In this document: piece by piece, positions 24,174 to 36,048 of the stretch
How positions within the stretch are numbered: position 1 is the stretch's first letter
Layout: each line of letters opens with the position of its first letter
Assembly: GCA_009869945.1 (NCBI GenBank)
Contig: WIXG01000162.1
Span: 104,407 to 168,406 of the forward strand
DNA: 64,000 nt
Reading direction: 5' to 3'
From: Mesaphorura yosii
Lineage: Eukaryota; Arthropoda; Collembola; Poduromorpha; Tullbergiidae
Notes under the pieces: model-generated
Told to the model about the DNA's origin: nothing
The model's database searches: none
The model's input: the letters and a program-made list of their open reading frames with translations, nothing else
Made by a program: the position numbers and the translations under genes

Positions 24174-25390
24174 ATGTCAAAGTCGCCCACTCCTGGTGCA
24201 GCTCTCACAGAGTCCTCAACTCCATCGCCGATTCCTGGTGCTGCGGACAGTAATTATATCCTCGTAGACATTGGTGCTAATTTGACAAACAAGAAATATC
24301 TGCGCGATCAAGACTCAGTTGTTCAACGAGCAAAAGATTCTGGAGTAAAAAAGATAATTGTCACCGGCTTCAACGTCAATGTTAGCAAAGAGGCTTTACG
24401 GCTGACCAGAATTTACCCAGATACTATTTTTTCCACGGCAGGTAAAATGATCTGATCATGAAATTACTTAACTACTTTAAAATCATGAATTCACATTGAA
24501 TGAAACGAGGATTTTAATTGAGCAGGAATTCATCCACATGATGCAAAGTCTTGGGACGGGGATAGTGAATCTGAGTTGGAAAAGTTATGCCAAAGTCCAG
24601 AATGTGTTGCGGTTGGTGAGTGTGGACTTGATTTTAACAGAAATTTCTCGCCACCGGATGTCCAGCTGGAAGTATTCGAAAAACAAGTGCAGTTAGCGTG
24701 TAGACTCAGGAAGCCAATGTTCCTTCACGAGAGAGACGCCCATTCTGATATGGTCAGAATACTTAAAAAATACTCTTCAACGGAGAACAACGTACTTCCT
24801 CCATGTGTGATTCATTGTTTCACCGGCACGGTTGATCAAGCCACTACGTACTTAAATATGGGACTGTACATGGGAATTACAGGTACGCAGCCCGCAGTTG
24901 GCTTCCAAAATCCGACCGATTCAAACGGAGGAGATGCTAACTGTTTTAATTAACTTGCCAGGTTATATCTGGAAAGACAAAGGTGACAATGGTGTCCGAA
25001 AGCTGCTAACCGAGAATCTCATACCGTTGGACAGACTGCTAGTCGAGACAGATGCTCCTTTCATGTATCCTAATACAAGGTCCGCCAAGTTAAGTGCGGA
25101 TATCAAACAGATCTTGTCACAAAAGTAAGCAAAACAAATCGGTTAGGAAAGTTAAGGTGTGTTAGTCCGCTAATGACCCATTGAGTCCAAACTTCTCTCT
25201 AATTTGTGAATGTGATTGTTCCAGAGCTTTCAACTACTTGAATCGCCACTGCACATTTCAACGGAACGAGCCGTGCTCATTGCCAGCAACCGTGGAACTG
25301 ATTGCGTCGTTGATGGGCAAATCCCCCGAGGAAGTTGCAATGGCCACTACTTACAATGCGGTTAAGATATTCGGACTGACGAACGCGTAA
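24174..25390 (+). CDS. TATDN1: TatD-family deoxyribonuclease TATDN1
   Basis: Metal-dependent 3'-5' exonuclease/endonuclease with a TIM barrel, linked to DNA repair and apoptotic DNA breakdown. Exons 24174-24441, 24526-24882, 24962-25124 and 25225-25390 give 317 aa (human 297). Metal-site motifs in order: DIGANL near residue 32, GIHPHD, GECGLDFNR (the Glu ligand), HERDAH, HCFTG and ETDAPF. The ~27-residue Ser/Pro-rich start is extra relative to the bacterial enzyme. I chose the ATG just after the acceptor-like TTTACAG rather than the in-frame ATG at 24102, which would run through that splice signal. It converges with PSAT1. Confidence 0.92.
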
Positions 25391-25914
25391 CTTTTAATGC
25401 GACTAGTTAAGAAAGCACATGAGCTATTTATTAAACTGGTGAAAGAAGATGTGCCTTTTCAATGTTAGATAAAATTAAAGTTTAGCAAGCTTTCTATAAG
25501 CGTTTCTGCGGCTGTTGCTTTTTGTGCCGTTGGAAATTTCATTCTGGGCTCAAACTACGTATTTATATTAATTCAGGTATCATGTTGTTTGTTCATTGGA
25601 AGTTACAAAGTTGGTTTAAGTTGTGGATAATTTATGAGTTTTTTCTTAAAATGTGCTTTAATATTTATACATAAAGTCAATTGTTACGAATTTGCATGAA
25701 GCTTTTATAATGGCAAACCTTTTCTACTGAAATTGTTTCAGAAAACTAAACGAATTGATCGACTCGAACGAAATGACAAAAGTAATCGAAAACTATGAAA
25801 TAAAGCCACAAACTACGACGTGCTCTGTGTTTCTCTGAGCATCAAAGAAATTCCGAAAGAAATCATGATTTCAATTTATTTCACAACATCGGAGAAAATG
25901 AACACTCATCCAGA
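25391..25914. other. Convergent 3' region TATDN1/PSAT1
   Basis: The 524 bp between two converging stop codons, expected to hold both 3' UTRs. AT-rich; no other feature was seen. Confidence 0.5.
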
Positions 25915-27510
25915 TTACTGGTTTTTGGTGAGAAAAGCCTTCATGAACTTCTCCAACTCTCTAACGTGCTCAGGCAGCACAGCGTTGTAAATTGATGCAC
26001 GAATACCTCCAACAGAGCGATGGCCCTTCAGACCAAGCAACTTCAATTCCTTCGCTTCCTTGACGAACTTGTTTTCCAGAGCCTCGTCGTTCTTAATGCG
26101 GAACACCACGTTCATTCGGCTGCGGTGATTCTTATCCACGGGATTTGTGTAGAATCCCTTTGACGAATCAATCAGATTGTACAGCGTGTTCGCCTTCTCA
26201 ATTGCTCTGCGTTCCATTTCTTCGACTCCGCCATTGTTTAGAATCCAGTCAAAGACAAGCCCGACAGTGTAGATTCTGAAACGTTGATTGTATTTTAAGC
26301 AATGCTAGAAAGTTCGATTGATTTATGAATTTACCCAAAGCATGGCGGCGTATTGTAGAGCGAATTGTCCTTTGCGGTGATGGCATAGTCCAGCACTGAC
26401 GGAGTAATCGGCAGTGCTTTCCCCAGAAGATCTTCCCGAATAATGACGATTGTCACACCGCTTGGGCCAATGTTCTTTTGAGCTCCGCCGTAAACAATGC
26501 CAAACTAAAATTCATCATCACACAGCATGTGAAGTGGTAATTTTCCCGAAGGATAAATGAATACGTACAATTAATGGATTATGCATAGATTACCTTTGAA
26601 ATATCAACCGGCCGTGAAAAAATGTTGGATGACATGTCGCACACAAGGGGAATGCCCTTTGTGTCCGGTACGAATTGAAATTCAACTCCATCGACCGTCT
26701 CATTTGCGCAATAGTACACGTACGACGCTTCTGGGTCCAGCTTCCATGTGGACGGCTCGGGAATGGTGATGTACTTGTCCAACTTTGGAATTACCTGATT
26801 TACCTTGCCATACTTTGCTGCCTCCTTGGCAGCCTTCGCAGACCATGATCCAGTAACCACGTAATCCGCTTTTCCGGTTCTTGAAATCAAATTCAGTGGA
26901 ACCGCAGCGCTAAAGGGGAGGCATGATTGCAATTAGTGTATTCTCGCTCTAGTTTGGATCATACAGCAATTAGTAATCAGAAATGCGTACAATTGTCCAG
27001 TGCCACCTCCTTGCATAAAGATGACTTTGTAGTTGTCCGGGATTTTTCTGTCATGAGAAGTCAATGTGTGTGTTACGTAAGAGGATTAGAGGTCAAGACA
27101 CACATGACCATCCATGAGCATGACGGTCTTGAGTCATGTGCCGGGCTACGTTAGCGTTCGAATCACATGTCATACGAACTTACAAAAGTTGCTTCGCCTT
27201 CGCCACCGTCGAGTTAACGACTTCAGTGAACTCCGCCGACCTGTGACTGATTTCCGTGATACTCTGATGAGTTCCATTGAAATCCAAAAGCTCATCCTGT
27301 GCTTTCTTCAAAACCTGAGACAATCAAATTCAAAGTCAATGGTTTAAAGTCGAGTTTCAACGAAAAATTGCAGGCGATGTCCGGACATATTTCACCCGGA
27401 TAAATCGGAAGATGCTTACGCCCAAATCGGGCTGCATGAATATTTTTACAGCATTTTACCTCTTTTGGAAGCTTGGCCGGTCCAGCACCGAAAAGAATGT
27501 ATTCTCCCAT
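25915..27510 (-). CDS. PSAT1: Phosphoserine aminotransferase
   Basis: PLP enzyme converting 3-phosphohydroxypyruvate and glutamate to phosphoserine, the second step of serine synthesis. Exons 27460-27510, 27184-27314, 26991-27047, 26594-26909, 26335-26504 and 25915-26275 give 361 aa (human 370). The start ([15 protein letters not shown]) carries the FxxGPA signature of class-V aminotransferases. MQGGGTGQF binds the cofactor phosphate, [12 protein letters not shown] contributes to the cofactor site, and [11 protein letters not shown] holds the Schiff-base Lys (about 195). The C-terminus has the substrate block [18 protein letters not shown]. All catalytic parts are intact and no targeting peptide is seen, so it should be cytosolic. 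Confidence 0.95.
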
Positions 27511-30494
27511 TGTATTGAACGCTGCGTGTGAATATGAACACAAACTCTACGTCTGCCTTAACTGGATGTGCTTCGACTTGGTTAACTGGGCCGGGTTAGC
27601 GTTAGCAAAGGAGTCAAGACGGGCAAAGGAGTCGTCGTCGGGATCCGCACGTAACTTCGAGCTATGCTTCCTCGCCGGAGTGTGAACTTGAAAGAGCGAG
27701 TGCAAAGCTTGCTGGAAAGATTTACTCACTAGGTCCTCAACGAAAAGTGGGATAGACATATGTAAATTGTTGGTGGGATGCAAGTTATATAAGTTGAAAC
27801 TAGTTTTGATATGTGTTAACTTTATATATTAACTAGTGCTAATGTTAAAGGAGGTGTGCTGCGCTGCGATGCCGGTACAGCAAAAGCAAATTGAGATGCT
27901 GCGCCAGAGTTAGAGAGCACGCAGAGATTAACTACAGAGTACGATCGAGTCGTGGTTCAATTAATTCTGGTCGTAGTATGAATAACAATTTTTTGTGGTT
28001 CAAGTACGCAGTCAGAGTCCACGCTCAGGATAACTAACCGTCTGTTTTTCACAATTATTGTAATGGAAATGAATGCTAATGTCAGGCAACTGCTAACTTG
28101 CAGGGATGAGCGACGGACGTTGCGATGTTGCTCGTTGTTTTCGGCATCTCTCGAGCAGGGACCTAGAAGAAAACAATTACATAATATTTGGATTGGTTGG
28201 CGTTGGTGTCGGTTGTGCATGAAAAAGGTCTAAAGTTTAAACTCGGCATGAGAAAATCACATGAGCCACGTCGGTTGACAGTTGAAGTAATTAAGAAACT
28301 TGATAGCGGTCAATGGGTCGCTGGATGACAACAATGATGATGAGGATGGAAAGATTTTATCACAGACGAGGAATACTACCAGGTGAATAATGAAAAATTT
28401 GGTATTTTTTTTTGACGGGATGACCATCCTCCAAGATGGGATGGAAGACTGAAAATCAATAAAAATCGAAAGGGTTTGTTTACTTCCATTTTCCCATGTT
28501 AAAGCCCATGAGGAATTTCGGAAAATTATTTCCGACAAATTACTTTTTTCTAAATATCCATGGCAACTGAGTAGTGGAATGTCTCCCGTGGACCATGACC
28601 ACTTTGGAGGATGGTCAATCCACCAAAACATTTTGAGTCAAATCCATCATTATCTACCTGGTAGCTCCTCGTGAGACTCCAGAGACCATCGCAGACGCAG
28701 AGAGTCGAAATTGAGGACAAAACACTCTAGCGGCAATCTGATGTAGATTGAGATTCCTTTGAACGCGTGTTTGGGTTTCTAGAAATCTAATTTTCATTTG
28801 CTTTTTATTTCCTCGCGCAGCGTCACTGACAGCTTGTAGCCTGTGTGCCTGACGCGTGAGGGGTTTTGTAAAAGATAATTGAATGAGTCTCAAATTGCAG
28901 AAGAGATGCGAAATCTACTCAATCGAATATACGCTTTATGTGCATAAAGTGAGTACGAGTACAAGGTCACTTCACACATTCCCTGCCCCCCTAAACTTTG
29001 GCGATTTGTGATGACATGTCGTAAAATTGAAATGACTACAAAGCTTGCTCTCAGTTGGTGCAGTTTATTTCTACTCTACTGTGAGGTGCTTATTTCCGAG
29101 CAATATGTTAATTTGGTTAGTTTCAAGGCCGCTGTCGGATTGGCTCGGCCCATCTGAAATCTGGAATACAAGAACACCATGCCCGTGGAAGGTGGAAGGG
29201 AATGAAACCTGTCTATTTTGTGTATGCTTATCTTATCGTAAGAGTCCTTGGAAGTGGGAAGTCCAAGTCTTAAATCTCATGAACGATAGACTCTTTTCTT
29301 TCTAAATATCATGATTTGAAATGCAAATGCACAATTGCGAGTAATCAGGCTCAATTATCCTAAGTCATTGACGCAACCTTTTCAATTAAAACATGTCAAA
29401 ATCGACACACTGAACTGTTCGTGTCAAAGGCAATCGCAGGTATGGTACCACCGGTAAAGATCTTTCTCAAGTGGACTGCTTGCAGCATGGCAAGGCTTTG
29501 ATTTTACACCATGAGAACGATGACTACGATGAGTTTGCCTTGCAGTCGATATAAAAACTACAGTTGCGTCTGGACTGTAATGAAATGAGTCATAACTTCT
29601 AATCTTCTTTCTGTGCAATGCTACGCTGTAGTGATAAGAAATTATTTTTGCCCTGTTTCTGACGTTATAGAAAAGCTGTCTACTGGTTGCTTGCAAGTGG
29701 CTTTGTTGCTTAAGCCTGAGACAAAGACCAAAGGCCCGAGAAGTGAGTACCAGTCGGGAGTACGAAGAAAACGCTGAGCACGATAGAAACCAATATAGGG
29801 TGGAAACTTAAGCGAATGCGAAGCAAACTGCCAAATGCAAAAGCAAGAATGTCGAATGTTGAATCGATAGCTCGATAACGTCTTGATTCGTCTTCGTAGT
29901 ACAGTTAACGCTGGACGATAACCCACTTAGCATTTGCTTGGCATGGAAGCTTCTTTACGTATTTAGTGTTTATATTCTTGCTATCAATACAGAAATGTGA
30001 TCTCTTATTTCTCAAGAGTGACAGCGACAACGCACAAGAATTATTGAGAAATACATTTGCATTTCTTCGTGCACGACGACACGAAAGAGCCAACCAACAC
30101 AGCAGCCACAGCAAAGCGAAGCGATAGCCTTTGTCTCGCGTAATTGTCTCATCTTAGCGCTTACTTTAGATAACTCTACGATTTACGACGTGCTAGGCGG
30201 TTGTGATATGCACGCATGTTGCACAAGACACTACTCAAGAAGTCAAGAAGCTACGGACAAGCAAGTAGGACTCATGGACAACAATAAATCAAGTCAAGCA
30301 TCACACCAAACAAAAACAAGAATAGATAATTAAATCACAGAATTACTGTTTTTAACAGTTGAAAGATAGAAGTGCGAGTGTGCAATGACCGACGAAGACA
30401 TCGCGTAATCTAATACGTGAATACGTCAACGGATCGCGGATAAAAGTTGTTCCCACAAGTGTCTGGTCGAAGGACGAGCTTTGGACGATCGACA
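27511..30494. other. Intergenic PSAT1/SLC5, with one possible MITE
   Basis: Three kilobases between divergent genes. Apart from the inverted-repeat structure near 28.4-28.6 kb listed separately, nothing was recognised. Open frames here (for example 28257-28631 minus, 29424-29696 minus) show no family features. The right end must hold the SLC5 gene's promoter and 5' UTR. Confidence 0.5.
28411..28630. mobile_element. Possible MITE (short inverted-repeat element)
   Basis: GACCATCCTCCAA at 28422-28434 recurs inverted as TTGGAGGATGGTC at about 28603-28615. The similarity extends outwards imperfectly: GGAT precedes the left copy, ATCC follows the right copy, and an A/T run lies beyond on each side. 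The arms frame about 220 bp with no transposase. This is the layout of a non-autonomous DNA transposon. I cannot see a clear target-site duplication and know of no second copy in the window, so it could also be a chance hairpin. Confidence 0.3.
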
Positions 30495-33338
30495 ATGGAT
30501 AAACTCAATTACAATTTGTTCAAATACTTTCAGTGGTACGATTACTTGATTTTGAGTGGTGTGCTGTTCATTGGATCAACAGTCATCGGGCTGATGTACG
30601 TGTACGTAGCCTGCAATCAAGATCGTCGCGAGAAACGGAGAAAGCAAAAGCACGCGCACGGGGATGAATCTTCTTCTGCAGCTTCGGATTCCTTCGGTAC
30701 TCCGCCGGTCAAAGATGCTGATGGCAAGCTGCTTTCTCCTTTTGTCGTGGCGTTCGCGTTGTTCTCGAGGTAGAATCTGATCTGCAACCCCAGGATGCAC
30801 TGCACGCCGCTAAAATTAAGTTTTTCACAGTGTTGTTTCGGGAAATCTCATTCTCGCGGACACTGATCAAATATTCCTCTATGGAATTCAGCCCGTCCTT
30901 GCAATCGTCACGTTTGTGTTCGTTGGCCTCAGTTTGGGCTATTTCTATCTTCCGGTGTATTACAATTTGCAACTGAGCTCAGCCTTTGAGGTAAAGTGAA
31001 CATTGGATCAACTCCGCCGAATTTATGCGGCCATTGAATCCAGTTTTGAACTTTTTCTGCATTCTTTAGTACTTGCAAACTCGATTCAGTCGCACAACTC
31101 GAGTTGTGGTGTCTTTACTGGCAACTCTGCAGTCGGTAAGTCTGAAATCTAAAGTCCAGTTGCGTGTGAGTATTCACTCATCACAGGGATCCTGAAACTT
31201 TCTAATATTTCTGTCTTAGATTCTATGGTTAACTGAGGTCACGTACGAAACTGCAAATGGTTTTGGTCTGATCAATCCAGGTTCGCTACACACACTTTCA
31301 TTTACCATCGCTATCATTCAAACTGATTCGTTTGCTTTGATTTTAGAACTGAACAAAATTATACTCTGTGGGGTTTTGCTCTTCATTGCAACTTTCTCGT
31401 GTTTACTTGTGAGTGCATTGTTTCACGAATTTCACCGGTTGTCTAAACAGAAGTTACTTCAGCGAAGTCATGTTTGATTGCTAATTTCGCAGGGTGGTCT
31501 CAAATCCATGTTATGTACAAACATTTTCTACTCCATCGTTACACTTGGCACTCTAATTACTGTGACCGTGATTGGAGTGCTACAACTGGATGGGGTCGAA
31601 ACGATCTGGGAAAGAAATCTCAATACAAGCCGAATTGACCTACTCAAGTATGAGACATTCAAAAACAGCCCACTTGCATTGTCTTGTATGCATTTAACTC
31701 TGTGAAACTTCATCACGTTGTAGAATTGATCCGGACCTGAGAAACCCAAATACATTATGGACGTGTTTGTTCGGTCAGTACTTTCTCTACGCCGCATTTC
31801 TGGTCTCCACAAATTGCACCGCGCAAAGGCTGATTTCATTGAAGACGGCTTGCCAGGCGAGAATGTACATAAAGAGAAAAACAGAACCTCAAATCATTTG
31901 ATAGATATGATGGAACTGTAAATGTCTATTGGATTGCAGATCGATGATCCTGTTCGTAATTATTACCGTTGTCCTCATACTTCTGTGTTCGATGATTGGA
32001 CTGCTGATCTCCGCGAAATATTTCAATTGCAACCCTTACTCGGGTGATGGACATGAAAAATTCATATTTCCAACGTTTGTGGTGGAAATGTACACAGGAT
32101 TTCCAGGCGTCTACGGTCTTTGGCTTGCCACCGTTGTTTGTGCCACAATCAGGTAATTATTATTGTCCGGTCTCAATTTTGACGTCTGAGCATGAATTCG
32201 CTGAAGATTTTCATTTCCTATTCCAGCGTGCTTTCGAACGTGCTTCATGGACTTGGGATGGGCATAATTTGCGGCTATGTTCAACATTATTTTCGAGACA
32301 TGGACGAAAACCTCCTACACATTCTATTAAAGATATTTATTTCCATGTTTGGCTGCATAATTTTTGGAGTGATTCTTGTTCTGGATTTGTATCCAGATTT
32401 TCTTCCGGTGAGTCTTGCTTCAATCATGGATTGTCTTTTAGAACTTTGAGCAGTTTAGGCCTTTACAAACTACTCGAACCATATTTCAGATGGTGAATGG
32501 AATTTTCTTAACCCTGATTGGCACCGTGTTTGGGGTTTTTACGCTGGGAATGTTCTTTCCATGGGCAAATTCAAAGGTATGCCCTACGTTTATAACGAGG
32601 AGTTCTTCGAGGCCCAATGAGTGAATCGAATTTCAGGGCTCCTTGCTCGGCTTACTAACAGCCCTTTGTGCCATGGGTGTCTTGATCTGGGGCGCACAAG
32701 ATTTTAGGATGAAAGGTGGATTTATTCCAAGTTACGAACTACCGACAATCAACAATGTTTGCCAATCACACGATCTCGTCGTGACAAACCTTCTGGAGCA
32801 CGCTAACACCACGCGAGATTACGAACTGAATCAAACCTTGTCAACCGCTTCTCAAAGCAACGACGCTCTTGCATCAAATGTCACTTTCACTTCTTCACCA
32901 CTTTCACAAGAATCTCACAACTCGATAGACAACTCCAAGACTGATTTGACAAATTACGTGAATCTGATCTCACGAGCATGGTATCCGGCTGTTAGCTTCC
33001 TGATTACCGTCTTGAGTGGATTGCTGTTCAGTGTCCTGATACTTCGATGGATAAAGAAATGGAAGGTGGCACAGGAGTGTTTGAGCCCTCCAATGCTGAG
33101 GCTGTGGTTTAAATTGTTTCCAACTAACATGAAGTCCTGGATTGAGCCCGACGACGATTTGCTGTTCCTTTGTTCAAACGCATTTCCATACACGGTAAGT
33201 CACTAATCGACAAATCGTTAAGTAAAGTGGAAGGTGTCTCATTTTATTTTGCTTTCTTGGTAGCCGAAAGAGCGACGGAAGCGCAGGCATTGCAAAGACG
33301 AATCTTGGTGCGAGATACACATTCAACGAGTTCGTTAA
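30495..33338 (+). CDS. Divergent SLC5-family sodium/solute symporter
   Basis: Twelve exons (30495-30769, 30831-30990, 31070-31135, 31220-31280, 31347-31408, 31493-31647, 31724-31864, 31940-32152, 32227-32407, 32490-32576, 32637-33194, 33264-33338) give 677 aa. Layout follows the SLC5A5/A6/A8 branch. A first membrane helix is followed by a 45-residue Ser/Lys-rich loop. Then come FLYGIQPVLAIVTFVFVG, YNLQLSSAFEYLQTRFSR, GGLKSMLCTNIFYS (the GGMKAVxWTDxFQ block) and NPNTLWTCLFGQYF. Late helices end in FTLGMFFPWANSKG, a Thr/Ser/Asn-rich outer loop, a last helix and a short basic tail. Several usually conserved residues differ: the Asp of TDxFQ is Asn, and the helix-8 segment is ISVLSNVLHGLG. Substrate is unknown. 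It could be a non-canonical or non-transporting member. Confidence 0.83.
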
Positions 33339-33465
33339 AGAGAGAACTGACATGCTATGATGTTAAGCAATCACTGATTATAACTATGAGGTACTTAATT
33401 TGGTACAGAGAAGTGATTAACAGTGTTTATGTACTGATTATGCAATTATAAAATTACAAAAATTG

Positions 33466-33471
33466 AATAAA
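33466..33471 (+). promoter_or_regulatory. Poly(A) signal of the SLC5 gene
   Basis: AATAAA lies about 130 bp after the SLC5 stop codon and about 50 bp before the end of the converging gene on the minus strand. Confidence 0.5.
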
Positions 33472-33520
33472 TCGTAATCAAAAGCCTGAAATTCACTATC
33501 TGTAATTAACACGTGACACG

Positions 33521-33961
33521 TTAGGACTTTCGGGAGTGTTTTCTCCATTTCGCTGACCGGTTTGAAAACTTAGGGCGCTCTCCGCCTTTTGTGAAAATGA
33601 AGTAGTCGTCGAATTTGTCACAATAAATGTGCTGTAGAAGGTGCTCCACGTTGGTCCCGGTCAACATTCCATTCAGTCTGTCTTGTTTTGGGTTGACCAA
33701 ACCCTTGGCGTGGTCCATGAAAAGACGTGTTTTCCAAACGAAAGTCTGCAAGGTCAATAATGTTAATAACTATTGAAAAAATAATGAGTAAAGTAAAAAA
33801 CAAAGCTCAAGGATTGCAAGAATTACCTGATTACAAGTTGGCAGAGGCTCGAGATCTGCGGGATCAATTCCGGTTGCAGTGAGAATGCAGTGATCAAACA
33901 AAAATGTTTTTTCCATTTTCCGGCTTGGGAAAACTTTTCCCCGCTTATGAGGGTTGAGCAT
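33521..33961 (-). CDS. Small basic protein, not recognised
   Basis: Two exons, 33827-33961 and 33521-33745, joined in phase by good splice sites (CAG|GTAATT and TTGCAG|ACT), give 119 aa. The product is basic and rich in Lys, Phe, His and Asp, with blocks such as LTATGIDPADLEPLP, TFVWKTRLFMDHAKGLVNP and LLQHIYCDKFDDYF, and a very basic C-terminus. It has no signal peptide or membrane segment. The composition would suit a mitochondrial ribosomal or assembly factor, but I do not recognise the family. The frame stays open about 12 codons upstream of the first ATG (the candidate at 33997 is GTG), so another 5' exon is possible. It lies head to head with the THAP gene, 86 bp between starts. Confidence 0.6.
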
Positions 33962-34047
33962 TGGGGCAATTTCCTCAGTCAAACTGCACTCCAGCACTAT
34001 ACTTTATGCGAAACCATAAAAGCGGTCAGGAAGTGCCTTTTGGCAAA

Positions 34048-35087
34048 ATGAGTTGTGCAGTGAAATCATGCAAGAGTTACCGGAAGAAGTGCAAGAAGGA
34101 CGGAAGACAAATGCAGTTTCACCGTTTTCCGGTGAACGAAAGACCTCCGAGAAGAATAGCTTCGTGCTTGCAATCTCTCAACAAGCGACATTCGATCTGA
34201 CAGCCGAATTTGCTCGGAGCATTTTGATTTGAGCCATTACTTGGGCGTGGACAGTTCGATTTTGCTCAGCAATGCCAAACCATCGACGAATCTTGAAAGT
34301 GAGTGCTTGAACACGATGCACAACCGAATATGTTTTAATTTTAACTGATTAGGCGCAAGTAATCTCTCGAATGGTTCTGAAGCGCCTACTACAATGGAAT
34401 GTACAGCAGCCGAGCACATTTCTGACATTCTACGGTAACTTTAACTTACACTCATGGCCGCCGACGATCCAGGTCTTATGAAGCTTATTGTTTTTACGAA
34501 GGACAATGGACGAACTCAAGATGGAAGTGTCAAGCCTGAAGCCAGCCAACTCACGATTAAAGAAAGAATCAGTCCAAGCAAAACTGGATGTTGGTCCCTA
34601 GCTTTTTTGGATGGCCATCTGAAGTTACCAGGCTAGGATTGGCTAAACTTTAAAAGGGATATGAATGGGTACTTCATCAAGTTCCACAAGAACTCAAATT
34701 CGAAGCTTTCCATTAGTAAGGCATGTCATTTTGAGTATTATTAGTGAGTTAGTGATTACTACGTCTTCTTCAGTGTCTATGTGTAATTGAAACGCTGACA
34801 AAGAGAATTCAAGCTGATCACGACGAAGTACAAGGAGATTTCATTGAGCAATTTGTTCGCATCAGAACATTAATCAGGATTAAGTTTCTGAATCGTTGGT
34901 GAGAGATACTGTTCTGTTTACGCCGCTCTCAATTTTTATATACTTAAATTGAAGTAACAGACTAGATCAAATTAAGTGGCTGCAGAAGAAAAGCAGAATG
35001 AACAAACTGTTCGCAAGATCTGCGTTCCCTGTCAATCTGTTGGCGCATAGTGGGGAAGATTCGGACGACGAACCGAATGAAAATTAA
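34048..35087 (+). pseudogene. THAP-domain gene with a broken THAP zinc finger
   Basis: Exon 1 (34048-34298) begins MSCAVKSCKSYRKKC and reaches FHRFP, typical of a C2CH THAP finger. The frame then shifts by one base near 34140-34150, and a TAG (about 34164) stands where the invariant THAP Trp should be. Good THAP sequence (LRACNLS, then RICSEHF) resumes in the new frame. Later exons remain open and in phase: 34353-34434, about 34502-34592 (coiled coil MDELKMEVSSLKPANSRLKK), 34774-34898 (FIEQFVRIRTLIRIKFLNR) and 34955-35087 with an acidic end. Some exon between 34593 and 34773 may be missing from this model. The tail resembles arthropod THAP proteins related to P-element transposases, but no transposase core is present. 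Either a young pseudogene or sequence errors explain the two lesions. Confidence 0.6.
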
Positions 35088-36048
35088 TCGTTTACTCTCA
35101 CTCATCATAATTTACAACTCAAACATTGGGAAAATGGAAAAATCACCTTCAGTGTTTGGCGTATGAGCTAACCTGATTACTGAAACCGATGATCGAAATA
35201 TCGGAAAATCAAGAAATTTGCATGACATCGATGCATGAAGATCATCTCGCCTCGAACTCGTTAGCCGTCTTCCTCGAAGTCAAGGCGTCTCTAGGACAAA
35301 GAATCACAAATCTCAGTGTTAACGCTGCACCCGTCAACCAAATAATGCCATTCCCATTATCCGTTGCACGTGATTTCGTAACTCCAGACAGTGTTAAGTT
35401 GAACAACAGCCAGCGATTAGCCTGAAGGACCAAACCCAAACCAAATCTCACACTCTACAGCTAGCACAGCAGAAGAAAAGAAGCGAATGCCCGTCAGCCA
35501 AAGAATCCTCGCCATGGTCCGCTAGCCTGTAGGGACATATTTAGTACATTGTGAGAAATCCTGAGCTGAAGCTGTGACGCTCCTGGCTTATTTCTTTCCA
35601 CACGAAATGAAAGAACTCTTCTTGGGATAAAGGCAAGCCATCGCATCATGCGGCTCCTTTGATTTTATTGCTTGTTGTACAATATTAAACTACATGGATA
35701 ATGGAACACTCATTTTACTGCTCATTCAATGCTCAAATGAGTTCAAGCTCCAGCAACCGCATTTGTGTTTGTATTTTTTAAAATTATTTGTGTTTCGTGT
35801 GTCTGTTTTGTTCTGTCCCACTATAGTTGATTGACCAAACCCGTCAGTATTTTAATTGTGCTCAGTTTTAGTTTATTTCAAATGACGTGCATTGCTCATT
35901 TTTACCTCAGTTAATAATTTTGTGTTCAATTCCATTGATTTTATTTTAAATTGATGAATTCATTGTCAATACCTGCCTTACCTCACCTGGATATCAACAA
36001 CTTACTGATCTCACGAGCAGTTAACCATTAATTAACGACGACGATACG
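35088..36048. other. Intergenic THAP/ZO region
   Basis: About 1 kb with the THAP 3' region and the promoter/5' UTR of the ZO gene. The frame at 35189-35425 has no family resemblance. No repeat was seen. Confidence 0.45.

Noticed and set aside
34140..34166. A 28-nt intron that would bypass the THAP frameshift and stop
   Set aside because: A GT and an AG are present, but 28 nt is far below the shortest introns in this window (about 55-60 nt), and a spliceosome is not expected to remove it.
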